Shown: one piece after another, positions 7,306-13,805 of the stretch
How positions within the stretch are numbered: position 1 is the first letter of the stretch
Layout: each line of letters opens with the position of its first letter
Assembly (NCBI GenBank): GCA_900547195.1
Contig: URFQ01000041.1
Coordinates: forward strand, 1 to 22,999
Source: an uncultured Butyricicoccus sp.
Lineage (GTDB): Bacteria > Bacillota > Clostridia > Oscillospirales > Butyricicoccaceae
DNA length: 22,999 nt
Reading direction: 5' to 3'
Notes under the pieces: generated by a model
Told to the model about the DNA's origin: nothing
Seen by the model: the letters and a program-made list of their open reading frames with translations, nothing else
Database searches by the model: none
Program-made: the position numbers and the translations under genes

Positions 7306-8655
7306 TTGGGAAAATATTTTGGTACTGACGGCGTTCGCGGCGTGGCGAACGTGGAGCTGGACGCGATGCTGGCGTTCAAAATCGGCGCGGCCGCCGCACA
7401 TATCCTGACCGAGGAGCGCAAGCAGGGCGGCAAAGCCAAGCTGCTGATCGGCAAAGATACCCGCATTTCGTCGGATATGCTGGAAAATGCGCTGATTGCG
7501 GGTATTTGCTCGGTCGGCGCGGATGTGGAGCCGCTCGGCGTGATCCCGACCCCGGCGATCGCCTATCTGACGATTAAGCATAAGGCGGACGCCGGAATTG
7601 TCATTTCCGCGAGCCACAATTCCTATGAATACAACGGCATCAAGATTTTCGCAGGCAGCGGTTATAAATTGTCCGACGAACTGGAAGGCCGGATTGAAGA
7701 GCTGATCGACGATTTTGACCGTGTTCCCAAGGCAAGCCACCAAAAGCTTGGACGCGTGCTGAAAAGCAAGATCGATCCGGTTGTGGAATATACCGACCAT
7801 CTCGCCGAAACCATTGACGGCGATTTGTCCGGCCTGCGCGTGGCGGTGGACTGCGCAAACGGCGCGTCCTCGACCACCATCACCCGCCTGATGCGCCTAA
7901 TGGAGTGCAAGGCCGACTACCGTTTTTATGAGCCGGACGGGATGAACATCAACGACGGCTGCGGCTCCACCCATCTGGAAAACCTGCAGGCGCGCATGCG
8001 CACCGGTCGGTTTGACATCGGCGTGGCATTCGACGGGGACGCCGACCGCTGCCTGATTGTCGATGAGACCGGCGAGGTGCTCGATGGCGACCGCATTATG
8101 GCGGTTTGCGCGGCGCGCATGAAGCAGCAGGGCAAGCTGCGCGGCGGCGCGTTTGTGGCCACGGTGCTGTCCAACATGGGTCTGCACGCCTATGCGGACA
8201 AGATGGGCGTCAAGATCGAGTGCGCCAACGTGGGAGACCGCTATGTGCTTGAGATGATGCTGAACAAAGGCTATATTTTGGGCGGCGAGCAGTCCGGCCA
8301 CGTTATTTTTCTGGAATATGCATCCACAGGCGACGGCCAGCTGACGGCAATTCAATTTATGAACATTCTCAAGCAGAGCGGCAAAAAGTGCTCGGAGATT
8401 GCGGCGGAGGTTGTCCCATGGCCGCAGGTGATGATCAACGTCAAGGTGCCAAACAGAGAAAAGAAGACCATTGCGGAAAATCCGGAGGTCGCGAAAGCGA
8501 TTGCAGAGGCGGAAGCTAGCCTTGGCGAAGGCCGCATTCTGGTCCGTGCGTCGGGCACCGAAGCTCTGGTGCGCGTGATGGTCGAGGGCATTGACTCGGA
8601 AAAAGTGGAAGCGGCGGCAAAAAGTGTTGCCAAAACCATTGAGTCTATTGTATAA
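7306..8655 (+). CDS. glmM: GlmM, phosphoglucosamine mutase
   Basis: GlmM converts glucosamine-6-phosphate to glucosamine-1-phosphate in the cytosolic route to UDP-GlcNAc, the precursor of peptidoglycan. The protein opens with the family signature GKYFGTDGVRG, has the phosphoserine loop ISASHN (Ser103 is the expected phosphorylated residue), the metal loop DGDADR near residue 240 and the sugar-binding ending RASGTEALVRVM. I chose the TTG at 7306 because it makes the N-terminus MGKYFGTDG, as in most GlmM proteins, and has AGGTG six bases upstream. A GTG at 7297 would add three residues. The next gene, glmS, supplies its substrate. The -10 of a possible glmS promoter overlaps its stop codon. Confidence 0.96.
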   Translation: MGKYFGTDGVRGVANVELDAMLAFKIGAAAAHILTEERKQGGKAKLLIGKDTRISSDMLENALIAGICSVGADVEPLGVIPTPAIAYLTIKHKADAGIVISASHNSYEYNGIKIFAGSGYKLSDELEGRIEELIDDFDRVPKASHQKLGRVLKSKIDPVVEYTDHLAETIDGDLSGLRVAVDCANGASSTTITRLMRLMECKADYRFYEPDGMNINDGCGSTHLENLQARMRTGRFDIGVAFDGDADRCLIVDETGEVLDGDRIMAVCAARMKQQGKLRGGAFVATVLSNMGLHAYADKMGVKIECANVGDRYVLEMMLNKGYILGGEQSGHVIFLEYASTGDGQLTAIQFMNILKQSGKKCSEIAAEVVPWPQVMINVKVPNREKKTIAENPEVAKAIAEAEASLGEGRILVRASGTEALVRVMVEGIDSEKVEAAAKSVAKTIESIV

Positions 8656-8656
8656 T
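8627..8656 (+). promoter_or_regulatory. Candidate glmS promoter overlapping the end of glmM
   Basis: TTGCCA (8627-8632) and a perfect TATAAT (8651-8656) are separated by 18 bp. The -10 overlaps the glmM stop codon. The predicted start is near 8663, just ahead of the GC-rich hairpin at 8668-8699, so a transcript from here would carry that hairpin at its extreme 5' end. A weaker alternative (TTGACT at 8700-8705, 18 bp, TGATAG at 8724-8729) lies after the hairpin. Confidence 0.5.
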
Positions 8657-8667
8657 GTTAGTTGCAG

Positions 8668-8699
8668 AGGCAGGGCGGCCGCGAATTGCAGCCCTGCCT
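8668..8699 (+). terminator. GC-rich hairpin after glmM (terminator or 5' hairpin of the glmS leader)
   Basis: AGGCAGGGC (8668-8676) pairs perfectly with GCCCTGCCT (8691-8699) around a 14-base loop. The downstream sequence is T-rich but broken (TTTGACTCTTTT). It is well placed to end the ruvCAB-glmM message, but it would also be transcribed from the candidate glmS promoter at 8627-8656. Confidence 0.6.
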
Positions 8700-8713
8700 T
8701 TGACTCTTTTCAT

Positions 8714-8732
8714 GTTCTGGAGGTGATAGAAC
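8714..8732 (+). other. Shine-Dalgarno-like sequence in a small hairpin loop upstream of the glmS ribozyme
   Basis: GTTCT (8714-8718) pairs with AGAAC (8728-8732), exposing the nine bases GGAGGTGAT. These perfectly complement the 3' end of bacterial 16S rRNA. No ATG, GTG or TTG opens a reading frame at a suitable distance downstream, so it does not look like a normal ribosome site. Confidence 0.45.
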
Positions 8733-8741
8733 CCCGGAAAA

Positions 8742-8905
8742 CTGCATATATAAGCGCCAGGACTGCGATGCATCTGGTATCGCAGTTGACGAGGTAAGGG
8801 TTTATCGAAAGATTCGGCGGATGACCCTTCGGCCGATAGTGGGTTGGTCGTCAGCGGCTTCTGAAAACACGGGAGCAATCCCGCAACAAGGAAGTACGCA
8901 TAACG
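8742..8905 (+). ncRNA. glmS ribozyme (glucosamine-6-phosphate-activated self-cleaving riboswitch)
   Basis: The conserved landmarks of the glmS ribozyme are present in order: GCGCCAGGACT right after the expected cleavage point between A8753 and G8754; the P1 stem ACTGCGAT/ATCGCAGT (8762-8769 with 8779-8786); TTGACGAGG (8786-8794); GGGTTTATCGA; ATTCGGCGGATGACCC (8812-8826); and a GGGA-GCAA-TCCC hairpin (8871-8882) followed by CAACAAGGAAGTACGC. In this class glucosamine-6-phosphate acts as cofactor for self-cleavage. The resulting 5'-OH glmS mRNA is degraded, so product shuts off its own synthesis. The element lies about 65 bases before the glmS start codon. The outer boundaries are approximate. 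Confidence 0.95.
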
Positions 8906-8970
8906 CACTATTTTTATACCTTTTTTTCGAAAGTTACCGTGTTTTTTGTATATTTAGGAGGATATTCTTT

Positions 8971-10809
8971 ATGTGTGGAATTGTTGGTTTTACCGGCCAG
9001 GAAAACGCTGTGCCGATCCTGCTTAAGGGGCTGTACAGCTTGGAATACCGCGGTTATGATTCCGCAGGCATTGCTGCATTTACCGGAAACGGCCTTGAGG
9101 TCGTCAAGTCCCGCGGCCGGATTTCCAATCTGGAAGAGAAAATCCATGAAGAAGGCGGCCTGTCTGCAAACTGCGGCATCGGTCACACACGCTGGGCAAC
9201 CCATGGCGAGCCGTCTGACCGAAACTCGCATCCGCATCTCGGCGGCGCGAGCGGAAAGATCGCGGTTGTCCACAACGGCATCATTGAGAACTATCTGGAG
9301 CTGCGCGAGCGCCTGGAAGCGCACGGCTATGTGTTCAGATCCGAGACCGATACAGAGACTGTCGCACACCTGGTTGATTACCTGCATACCGGCAAGCATG
9401 AGGATCTGGCGATGACCGTCCTCAAGGCGGTCGGCATGCTGCGCGGTTCCTATGCGCTCGGTGTGGTTTCCATGGACGACCCGCATGAAATCGTCGCCGC
9501 GCGCCGTGACAACCCGCTGGTCATCGGCCTGGGCGAAGGCGAGAACATGATTGCGTCCGACATCACGGCCATTATTTCCCGCACCCGCAAGTATATCATC
9601 CTCGACGACGGCGAGGTTGCGATTGTGCGCCCGGACAAAGTGACGGTTATGAACGCTTTTGGCGACGTGGTCGAGAAGACGGTGCAGGAGGTCAACTGGG
9701 ATCTATCCGCCGCGGAAAAGGGCGGCTATGAGCACTTTATGATCAAGGAGATTATGGAGCAGCCGCAGGCGGTTTCGAACACGATTCATCCGCGCATTAA
9801 GGACGGCAAGGTGGTCTTTGAGGACAAAGGCCTGACCGACGAGCGGCTGACAAAGGCGAAGCACATCCATATCATCGGCTGCGGTTCGGCGCTGCATGCG
9901 GGCATGGTTGGCCGTTCGATCATCGAAAAGCTGTGCCGCGTGCGCTGCACCGCTTGGGTGGCCTCCGAGTTCCGCTATGAAAACCCGATTGTCGAGCCGG
10001 ACGATTTGTGTATTATCATCAGCCAGTCGGGCGAGACTGCGGATACGCTGGCTGCTATGCGCCAGGCGAAGCAGGCGGGCGCGTATGCGGTGGCCATCGT
10101 CAATGTCGTATCTTCGACCATTGCGCGCGAGGCGGACGGTGTGCTGTATCTGTGGGCTGGCCCGGAGATTGCGGTTGCGACCACCAAGGCGTATTCGGCG
10201 CAGCTCGGCGCGCTGTATCTGTTTGCAGTAAAGCTGGCCAGCGTGCGCGGCACCATCACGGCCGCGCAGGAAAAGGGCTACTGCGATGCGCTGTACAAGA
10301 TTCCGGAACAAATCGGCCAGATGCTTGAGACCAAGGAGCAGATGCAGTTCATTGCAACACGCTATGCAAACCGCGCAAGCGTGTTCTATTTGGGACGCAC
10401 GCTGGACTACGCGGCAGCGATGGAGGCGTCTCTCAAGCTCAAGGAGGTTTCCTATGTACATAGCGAAGCATACGCTGCGGGTGAGCTGAAGCATGGCACA
10501 ATTTCGCTGATTGAGCAGGGCACCCTAGTGGTCGCGCTGGCGACCCAGCCCGAGCTGTATGAAAAGACCATCTCAAACATCCGTGAGGTTGCGTCCCGCG
10601 GCGCGGAAGTCGTGCTCGTGACCGGCGAAGATTTCGACGGCGATACTTCGTGTTGCAGTTATGTGCTGCGGCTGCCGAAGGTTCCGGAGGAACTCAGCGC
10701 ATCGCTGTCCATCGTGCCCCTCCAGCTTTTGGCATATTATATCGCGGTGGAGCGTTCGTGTGATGTGGATAAGCCGCGAAATTTGGCAAAATCTGTAACA
10801 GTCGAGTAA
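8971..10809 (+). CDS. glmS: GlmS, glutamine-fructose-6-phosphate aminotransferase (isomerizing)
   Basis: A 612-residue GlmS, which makes glucosamine-6-phosphate from fructose-6-phosphate and glutamine and so opens the amino sugar pathway. The ATG is directly followed by Cys2, the N-terminal nucleophile of the class II glutaminase domain (MCGIVGFTG), with GHTRWATHGEP and NGIIENY further on. Two SIS sugar-isomerase domains follow (GCGSALHAG, SQSGETADTL, then SYVHSEAYAAGELKHG). The C-terminus KPRNLAKSVTVE is the family ending that closes over the active site. AGGAGG sits nine bases before the ATG. The reading frame happens to stay open upstream to 8821, but that part is the ribozyme and is not protein. 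Control is by the ribozyme in the leader. Confidence 0.98.
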   Translation: MCGIVGFTGQENAVPILLKGLYSLEYRGYDSAGIAAFTGNGLEVVKSRGRISNLEEKIHEEGGLSANCGIGHTRWATHGEPSDRNSHPHLGGASGKIAVVHNGIIENYLELRERLEAHGYVFRSETDTETVAHLVDYLHTGKHEDLAMTVLKAVGMLRGSYALGVVSMDDPHEIVAARRDNPLVIGLGEGENMIASDITAIISRTRKYIILDDGEVAIVRPDKVTVMNAFGDVVEKTVQEVNWDLSAAEKGGYEHFMIKEIMEQPQAVSNTIHPRIKDGKVVFEDKGLTDERLTKAKHIHIIGCGSALHAGMVGRSIIEKLCRVRCTAWVASEFRYENPIVEPDDLCIIISQSGETADTLAAMRQAKQAGAYAVAIVNVVSSTIAREADGVLYLWAGPEIAVATTKAYSAQLGALYLFAVKLASVRGTITAAQEKGYCDALYKIPEQIGQMLETKEQMQFIATRYANRASVFYLGRTLDYAAAMEASLKLKEVSYVHSEAYAAGELKHGTISLIEQGTLVVALATQPELYEKTISNIREVASRGAEVVLVTGEDFDGDTSCCSYVLRLPKVPEELSASLSIVPLQLLAYYIAVERSCDVDKPRNLAKSVTVE

Positions 10810-10810
10810 A

Positions 10811-10888
10811 ATACTGTACAATTTGCACAAAAATACTGTCAATGATACTGCACGATTCACGAGAAAAGCAAGAATGTATTGACAGTAT
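10811..10888. repeat. TACTGT repeat cluster with an 11-bp inverted repeat at the sigma gene promoter
   Basis: ATACTGT occurs at 10811 (as ATACTGTACAAT) and 10833 (as ATACTGTCAAT), and ATACTG at 10845. An exact inverted copy, ATTGACAGTAT, lies at 10878-10888 and contains the promoter -35. The 10833-10843 and 10878-10888 arms are perfectly complementary over 11 bp with 34 bp between them. The first two copies are 22 bp apart, about two helical turns. No T-run follows the inverted repeat, so it is unlikely to be a terminator. Confidence 0.6.
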
Positions 10889-10907
10889 GCGGAAACCATA
10901 ATATAAT
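10879..10907 (+). promoter_or_regulatory. Consensus promoter of the sigH-like gene
   Basis: TTGACA (10879-10884) and TATAAT (10902-10907) are both perfect consensus and 17 bp apart. Transcription should start near 10914, which rules out the long reading frame that begins at 10879. The -35 lies inside the right arm of the 11-bp inverted repeat, so a factor bound there would compete with RNA polymerase. Confidence 0.85.
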
Positions 10908-10938
10908 TATAGAAAATATGACAAGTGGAACCGAGCGA

Positions 10939-11535
10939 ATGGGACTGGAAATCGGCAAAATGAACGAAAATGAATTGTGCGCGGCTGCCAGGGCTGGAGA
11001 CAGTGATGCGGTAGAAGTGCTCGTCAGCCGGTATTCCAGGCTCGTCAAAACATGCGCGCGTGCTTATTATCTTGCGGGCGCAGAGGGCGACGATCTCATT
11101 CAGGAAGGCATGCTGGGGCTTTGGCGGGCCGTGATTACCTTTGATCCCGGGCGCGGGGTGCCGTTTGAAGCGTATGCGCATACCTGCATCAGCCGCCGTA
11201 TTTATTCGGCCGTGCGCGATGCGCGCGCGCAAAAGCATGAACCTCTGAATACGTCCCTGTCGCTTGAAAAGCCTCTTTTTGAAGACAATGCGGAATCTCA
11301 CCCTGGAAATGCAGCGGTTTCCGATCCGGAAGCTCTGGTGATCAGCATGGAGGAGCAGTCAGAACGCCTGCGCCGCCTGCGGGAGCTTCTCTCTGTTTTC
11401 GAAGCGCAGGTGCTGTCCCTGTATCTCGAAGGTTTCTCGTATGATGAAATCGCGGTGCGGCTAAAAAAGCCCCGCAAATCGGTGGACAATGCCATTCAGC
11501 GAATCAGGCGCAAATCGGCTTCCGTGGGTTCTTAA
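10939..11535 (+). CDS. RNA polymerase sigma-70 family factor, SigH (sigma-30)-like
   Basis: A protein of about 198 residues closest in pattern to B. subtilis SigH. Region 2 contains the core-binding and -10 recognition helices (LIQEGMLGLWRAVITFDP and FEAYAHTCISRRIYSAVRDA). A linker EPLNTSLSLEKPLF matches the SigH-type PLN-SLDKP pattern. Region 4 contains VLSLYLEGFSYDEIA and KSVDNAIQRIRRK, the -35 binding helix-turn-helix. I chose the ATG at 10939 because AAGTGGA lies nine bases before it. The ATG at 10960 is possible, and the ATG at 10918 is nearly at the transcript start. SigH directs early stationary-phase and sporulation genes in Bacillus and competence in others. The role in this organism cannot be told from the window. 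No terminator separates it from the next gene. Confidence 0.9.
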   Translation: MGLEIGKMNENELCAAARAGDSDAVEVLVSRYSRLVKTCARAYYLAGAEGDDLIQEGMLGLWRAVITFDPGRGVPFEAYAHTCISRRIYSAVRDARAQKHEPLNTSLSLEKPLFEDNAESHPGNAAVSDPEALVISMEEQSERLRRLRELLSVFEAQVLSLYLEGFSYDEIAVRLKKPRKSVDNAIQRIRRKSASVGS

Positions 11536-11620
11536 GGTGGTATCAGGGCAAGGCTCTGTCCCGCATAAATTTCACTCAGTGTTCCGGATGGAACCAAGGT
11601 ATCAAAGAGAGGTAAAAAAG

Positions 11621-11899
11621 ATGTACCAGGACAAGACTTTAGTATGCAAGGAATGCGGCAACGAGTTTGTATTCACCGCCGGCGAGCAGGAATTCTACGC
11701 AGAGCGCGGCTTCCAGAATGAGCCCCAGCGCTGCAAGACGTGCCGCGACGCGCGGAAGAACGCGGCCCGCGGCCCCCGTGAGTACTTTACCGCTACCTGT
11801 GCAGCTTGCGGTGGTGAGGCGAGAGTTCCTTTTGAGCCCAAGTCTGACCGTCCGGTTTACTGCAGCGAGTGCTTCGCAAAGATGAAGTCCCAGGACTAA
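11621..11899 (+). CDS. Small zinc-ribbon protein with four CxxC motifs
   Basis: A 92-residue soluble, basic protein. Cysteine pairs lie at 9/12 and 38/41, and at 60/63 and 81/84, so it probably folds as two zinc ribbons. The N-terminal half (TLVCKECGNEFVFTAGEQEF, then QRCKTC) matches the widespread probable zinc-ribbon family of small Firmicute proteins. The second half (CAACGGEARVPFEP, then VYCSEC) is a CxxC domain often joined to it. The ATG has AGAGAGG eight or so bases upstream. It follows the sigma gene by 85 bp with no terminator and ends just before a strong terminator, so the two may share a message. The function is unknown; nucleic-acid binding is a guess from the fold only. Confidence 0.88.
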   Translation: MYQDKTLVCKECGNEFVFTAGEQEFYAERGFQNEPQRCKTCRDARKNAARGPREYFTATCAACGGEARVPFEPKSDRPVYCSECFAKMKSQD

Positions 11900-11905
11900 A
11901 AACAC

Positions 11906-11934
11906 AAAAGCCCCGGTTTTCACCGGGGCTTTTT
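11906..11934. terminator. Strong bidirectional intrinsic terminator
   Basis: AAAAGCCCCGG (11906-11916) pairs perfectly with CCGGGGCTTTT (11923-11933) around a six-base loop, with T-runs at the end on both strands. It separates the convergent sigma/zinc-ribbon unit from the DEAD-box helicase gene and can stop transcription from both sides. Confidence 0.93.
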
Positions 11935-11945
11935 GCTGCCTGGAT

Positions 11946-13679
11946 TTACTTTTTGCGGCGGTTCATGTGTTTGGCGAAGCCGCGGTGGGCGGCGTGGGGC
12001 TTCCGTTCGGCGCTGCGGCGCGAACGACAGTCCGCACCATGGTCGCGGCGGTCTTCGGAGCGCGGGCCTTCCTGATACAGTCGAAGGTCAGCCGGGATGC
12101 CGCCAATCGGTCTGCCTGAGACCTCGCGGATGATGCGGCGGGACAGCTCCTGCGGCACCTCGACAAGCGAATAATCGCCATAGCATTGGATTTTGCCAAT
12201 ACGCTTGCCGGAGATGCCGGTTGCCTCTGCGATGGCGGCAACAATGTGGTTGGGCGCGATCTTGCGGCTGCGCCCAACAGAGACGCGCAGACGCACGCAG
12301 CCTTCGTTCAGCCGCGCGAGTGGGCCGGGCTTCACCGGCTTCGGCGCGCGCACTTCGGGGATGCAGGCCATTTCACGGGCAATCAGATGCTCCAGTGTTG
12401 CTTGGGCAATCTGTTCAGCCGTGAAGCCCTCGGCCACCAGTTTGTCCAGCACCGGACGAGCCGGGAAGCGTCCGTCGGTACCGTTCGCCTTTTCCAGCAG
12501 TTCCGCGCGGATGGCTTCTCCCAGTGTTTCGCAGCGCTGTGCGGCGATGCCCTGGTAATCGGGCAAAGGGGCGCGCTCAATTTTGGCATGGGTGAAGCGT
12601 TCAATGCTGCGGATCATGGAGGCCTGACGCGGGCCGTCGATGAGCGTATAGGAAGCGCCGGTGCGGCCCGCGCGGCCGGTGCGGCCGATGCGGTGAATAT
12701 AATATTCAAAATCCTGCGGGATGTCAAAGTTATAAACCGCGTCCACATCGTCCACGTCGATGCCGCGCGCGGCCACGTCGGTGGCGATCAGGATGGGGGT
12801 GCGGCCGGATTTAAAGCTGTTCATGACTGAAGTACGCATGTCCTGCTTCATGTCGCCGTGCAGGGCGGACGCCTGGAAACCGTGCTCGCCCAAATAACGG
12901 CCAAGTTCATCGACCATCTTTTTGGTATTGCAGAAAATAATAGACAGCTTGGGCTGCTGGGCATGGAGCAGCAGGGTGAGGGCGCGCGCTTTCTCGCCGC
13001 GCGGCACCTCGAAATAATACTGGCTGATCGTGTCCATGGTGCGCTCAGCCGTGTTGCCCGCTTCAATGAGCGCGGGCTCCCGCTGATATTCGCCGGTCAG
13101 CTCCAAAATTTCGGGGGGCATGGTGGCGGAAAACAGCACGGTCTGACGTTCGGCTGGCGTGGTTTGCAAAATGGTCTCGATGTCCTCGCGGAAGCCCATG
13201 CTCAGCATCTCATCGGCCTCGTCAAGCACCGCAAGGCTCAGGCCGTCGAGATCAAGCGCGTGGCGGCGCATGAGATCCATAACGCGCCCGGGTGTTCCGA
13301 CTACAATCTCGACGCCGCGCTTCAGCTCGCGGATTTGAGTCGTGATGGGGTCGCCGCCATAGACGGCAAGGACGCGCACGCCCTCGGTATATTTGCAGAT
13401 TTTTCGCAGTTCGCCTTCCGCCTGCATGGCAAGCTCGCGGGTCGGGCAGAGGACGAGGGTTTGGGTGATACCGGTTGGCTCGGTATGCAGGACAGACGGA
13501 ATGCCGAAGGCGACCGTCTTGCCGGTGCCGGTGTGGCTCTTGCCGATGATGTCCTGACCGCTCATGATGGCCGGGATGGCGCGCGCCTGAATCTCGGTCG
13601 GCGCGGAAAAGCCCATGTCTCCCAGCGCACGCAGGATGGAGTCAGGCAGATTCAGCTCAGAAAAACTGGTGATATTCAA
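11946..13679 (-). CDS. DEAD-box ATP-dependent RNA helicase with a DbpA-type RNA-binding domain
   Basis: A 577-residue cytosolic RNA helicase resembling CsdA/DbpA/YxiN-type enzymes, which unwind short RNA duplexes in ribosome assembly, cold adaptation or RNA decay. The Q motif region (SFSELNLPDSIL...PTEIQ) is followed by motif I SHTGTGKT (48-55), PTRELA (79-84), TPGR (129-132), DEAD (153-156), SAT (184-186), ARGIDVDDVD and HRIGRTGR (329-336). A DbpA-like RNA-recognition domain spans about 462-538, then a basic tail rich in Arg, His and Lys ends in NRRKK. The likely start is a TTG at 13679-13677, with AGGAGG six bases upstream. A longer reading from 13739 would cross the leader hairpin. The leader carries its own promoter and a terminator-like hairpin. 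Confidence 0.95.
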   Translation of the reverse strand: MNITSFSELNLPDSILRALGDMGFSAPTEIQARAIPAIMSGQDIIGKSHTGTGKTVAFGIPSVLHTEPTGITQTLVLCPTRELAMQAEGELRKICKYTEGVRVLAVYGGDPITTQIRELKRGVEIVVGTPGRVMDLMRRHALDLDGLSLAVLDEADEMLSMGFREDIETILQTTPAERQTVLFSATMPPEILELTGEYQREPALIEAGNTAERTMDTISQYYFEVPRGEKARALTLLLHAQQPKLSIIFCNTKKMVDELGRYLGEHGFQASALHGDMKQDMRTSVMNSFKSGRTPILIATDVAARGIDVDDVDAVYNFDIPQDFEYYIHRIGRTGRAGRTGASYTLIDGPRQASMIRSIERFTHAKIERAPLPDYQGIAAQRCETLGEAIRAELLEKANGTDGRFPARPVLDKLVAEGFTAEQIAQATLEHLIAREMACIPEVRAPKPVKPGPLARLNEGCVRLRVSVGRSRKIAPNHIVAAIAEATGISGKRIGKIQCYGDYSLVEVPQELSRRIIREVSGRPIGGIPADLRLYQEGPRSEDRRDHGADCRSRRSAERKPHAAHRGFAKHMNRRKK

Positions 13680-13708
13680 AGAAAACCTCCTAAATTTTGT
13701 TTGGTTCC

Positions 13709-13743
13709 AAAATAAAACGTGGGGATGGCATGTCCCCACGTTT
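13709..13743 (-). terminator. Terminator-like hairpin inside the helicase leader (possible attenuator)
   Basis: On the minus strand AAACGTGGGGA pairs perfectly with TCCCCACGTTT (plus positions 13733-13743 and 13715-13725) around a seven-base loop and is followed by TATTTTGG. This has the form of an intrinsic terminator. It lies downstream of the helicase promoter (13767-13795) and about 18 bases before the helicase ribosome site, so it should affect the helicase transcript as well as any read-through from fabD. Confidence 0.75.
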
Positions 13744-13766
13744 GTGTATACTTGCTTCTTTGTATC

Positions 13767-13795
13767 AGTATAGCATGTCCGTTATTCTGCGTCAA
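13767..13795 (-). promoter_or_regulatory. DEAD-box helicase promoter
   Basis: Read on the minus strand, TTGACG (13795-13790) and TATACT (13772-13767) are separated by 17 bp, and a TG one base before the -10 makes an extended -10. The predicted start near 13760 gives a leader of about 80 bases that contains the hairpin at 13715-13743. The promoter lies between the fabD stop codon and that hairpin. Confidence 0.75.
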
Positions 13796-13805
13796 AGAAA
13801 AGGTG

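Noticed and set aside
8821..8970. A longer N-terminus for GlmS (50 extra codons)
   Set aside because: The extra codons lie in the glmS ribozyme. Catalytic Cys must be residue 2, which fits only the ATG at 8971 with its AGGAGG.
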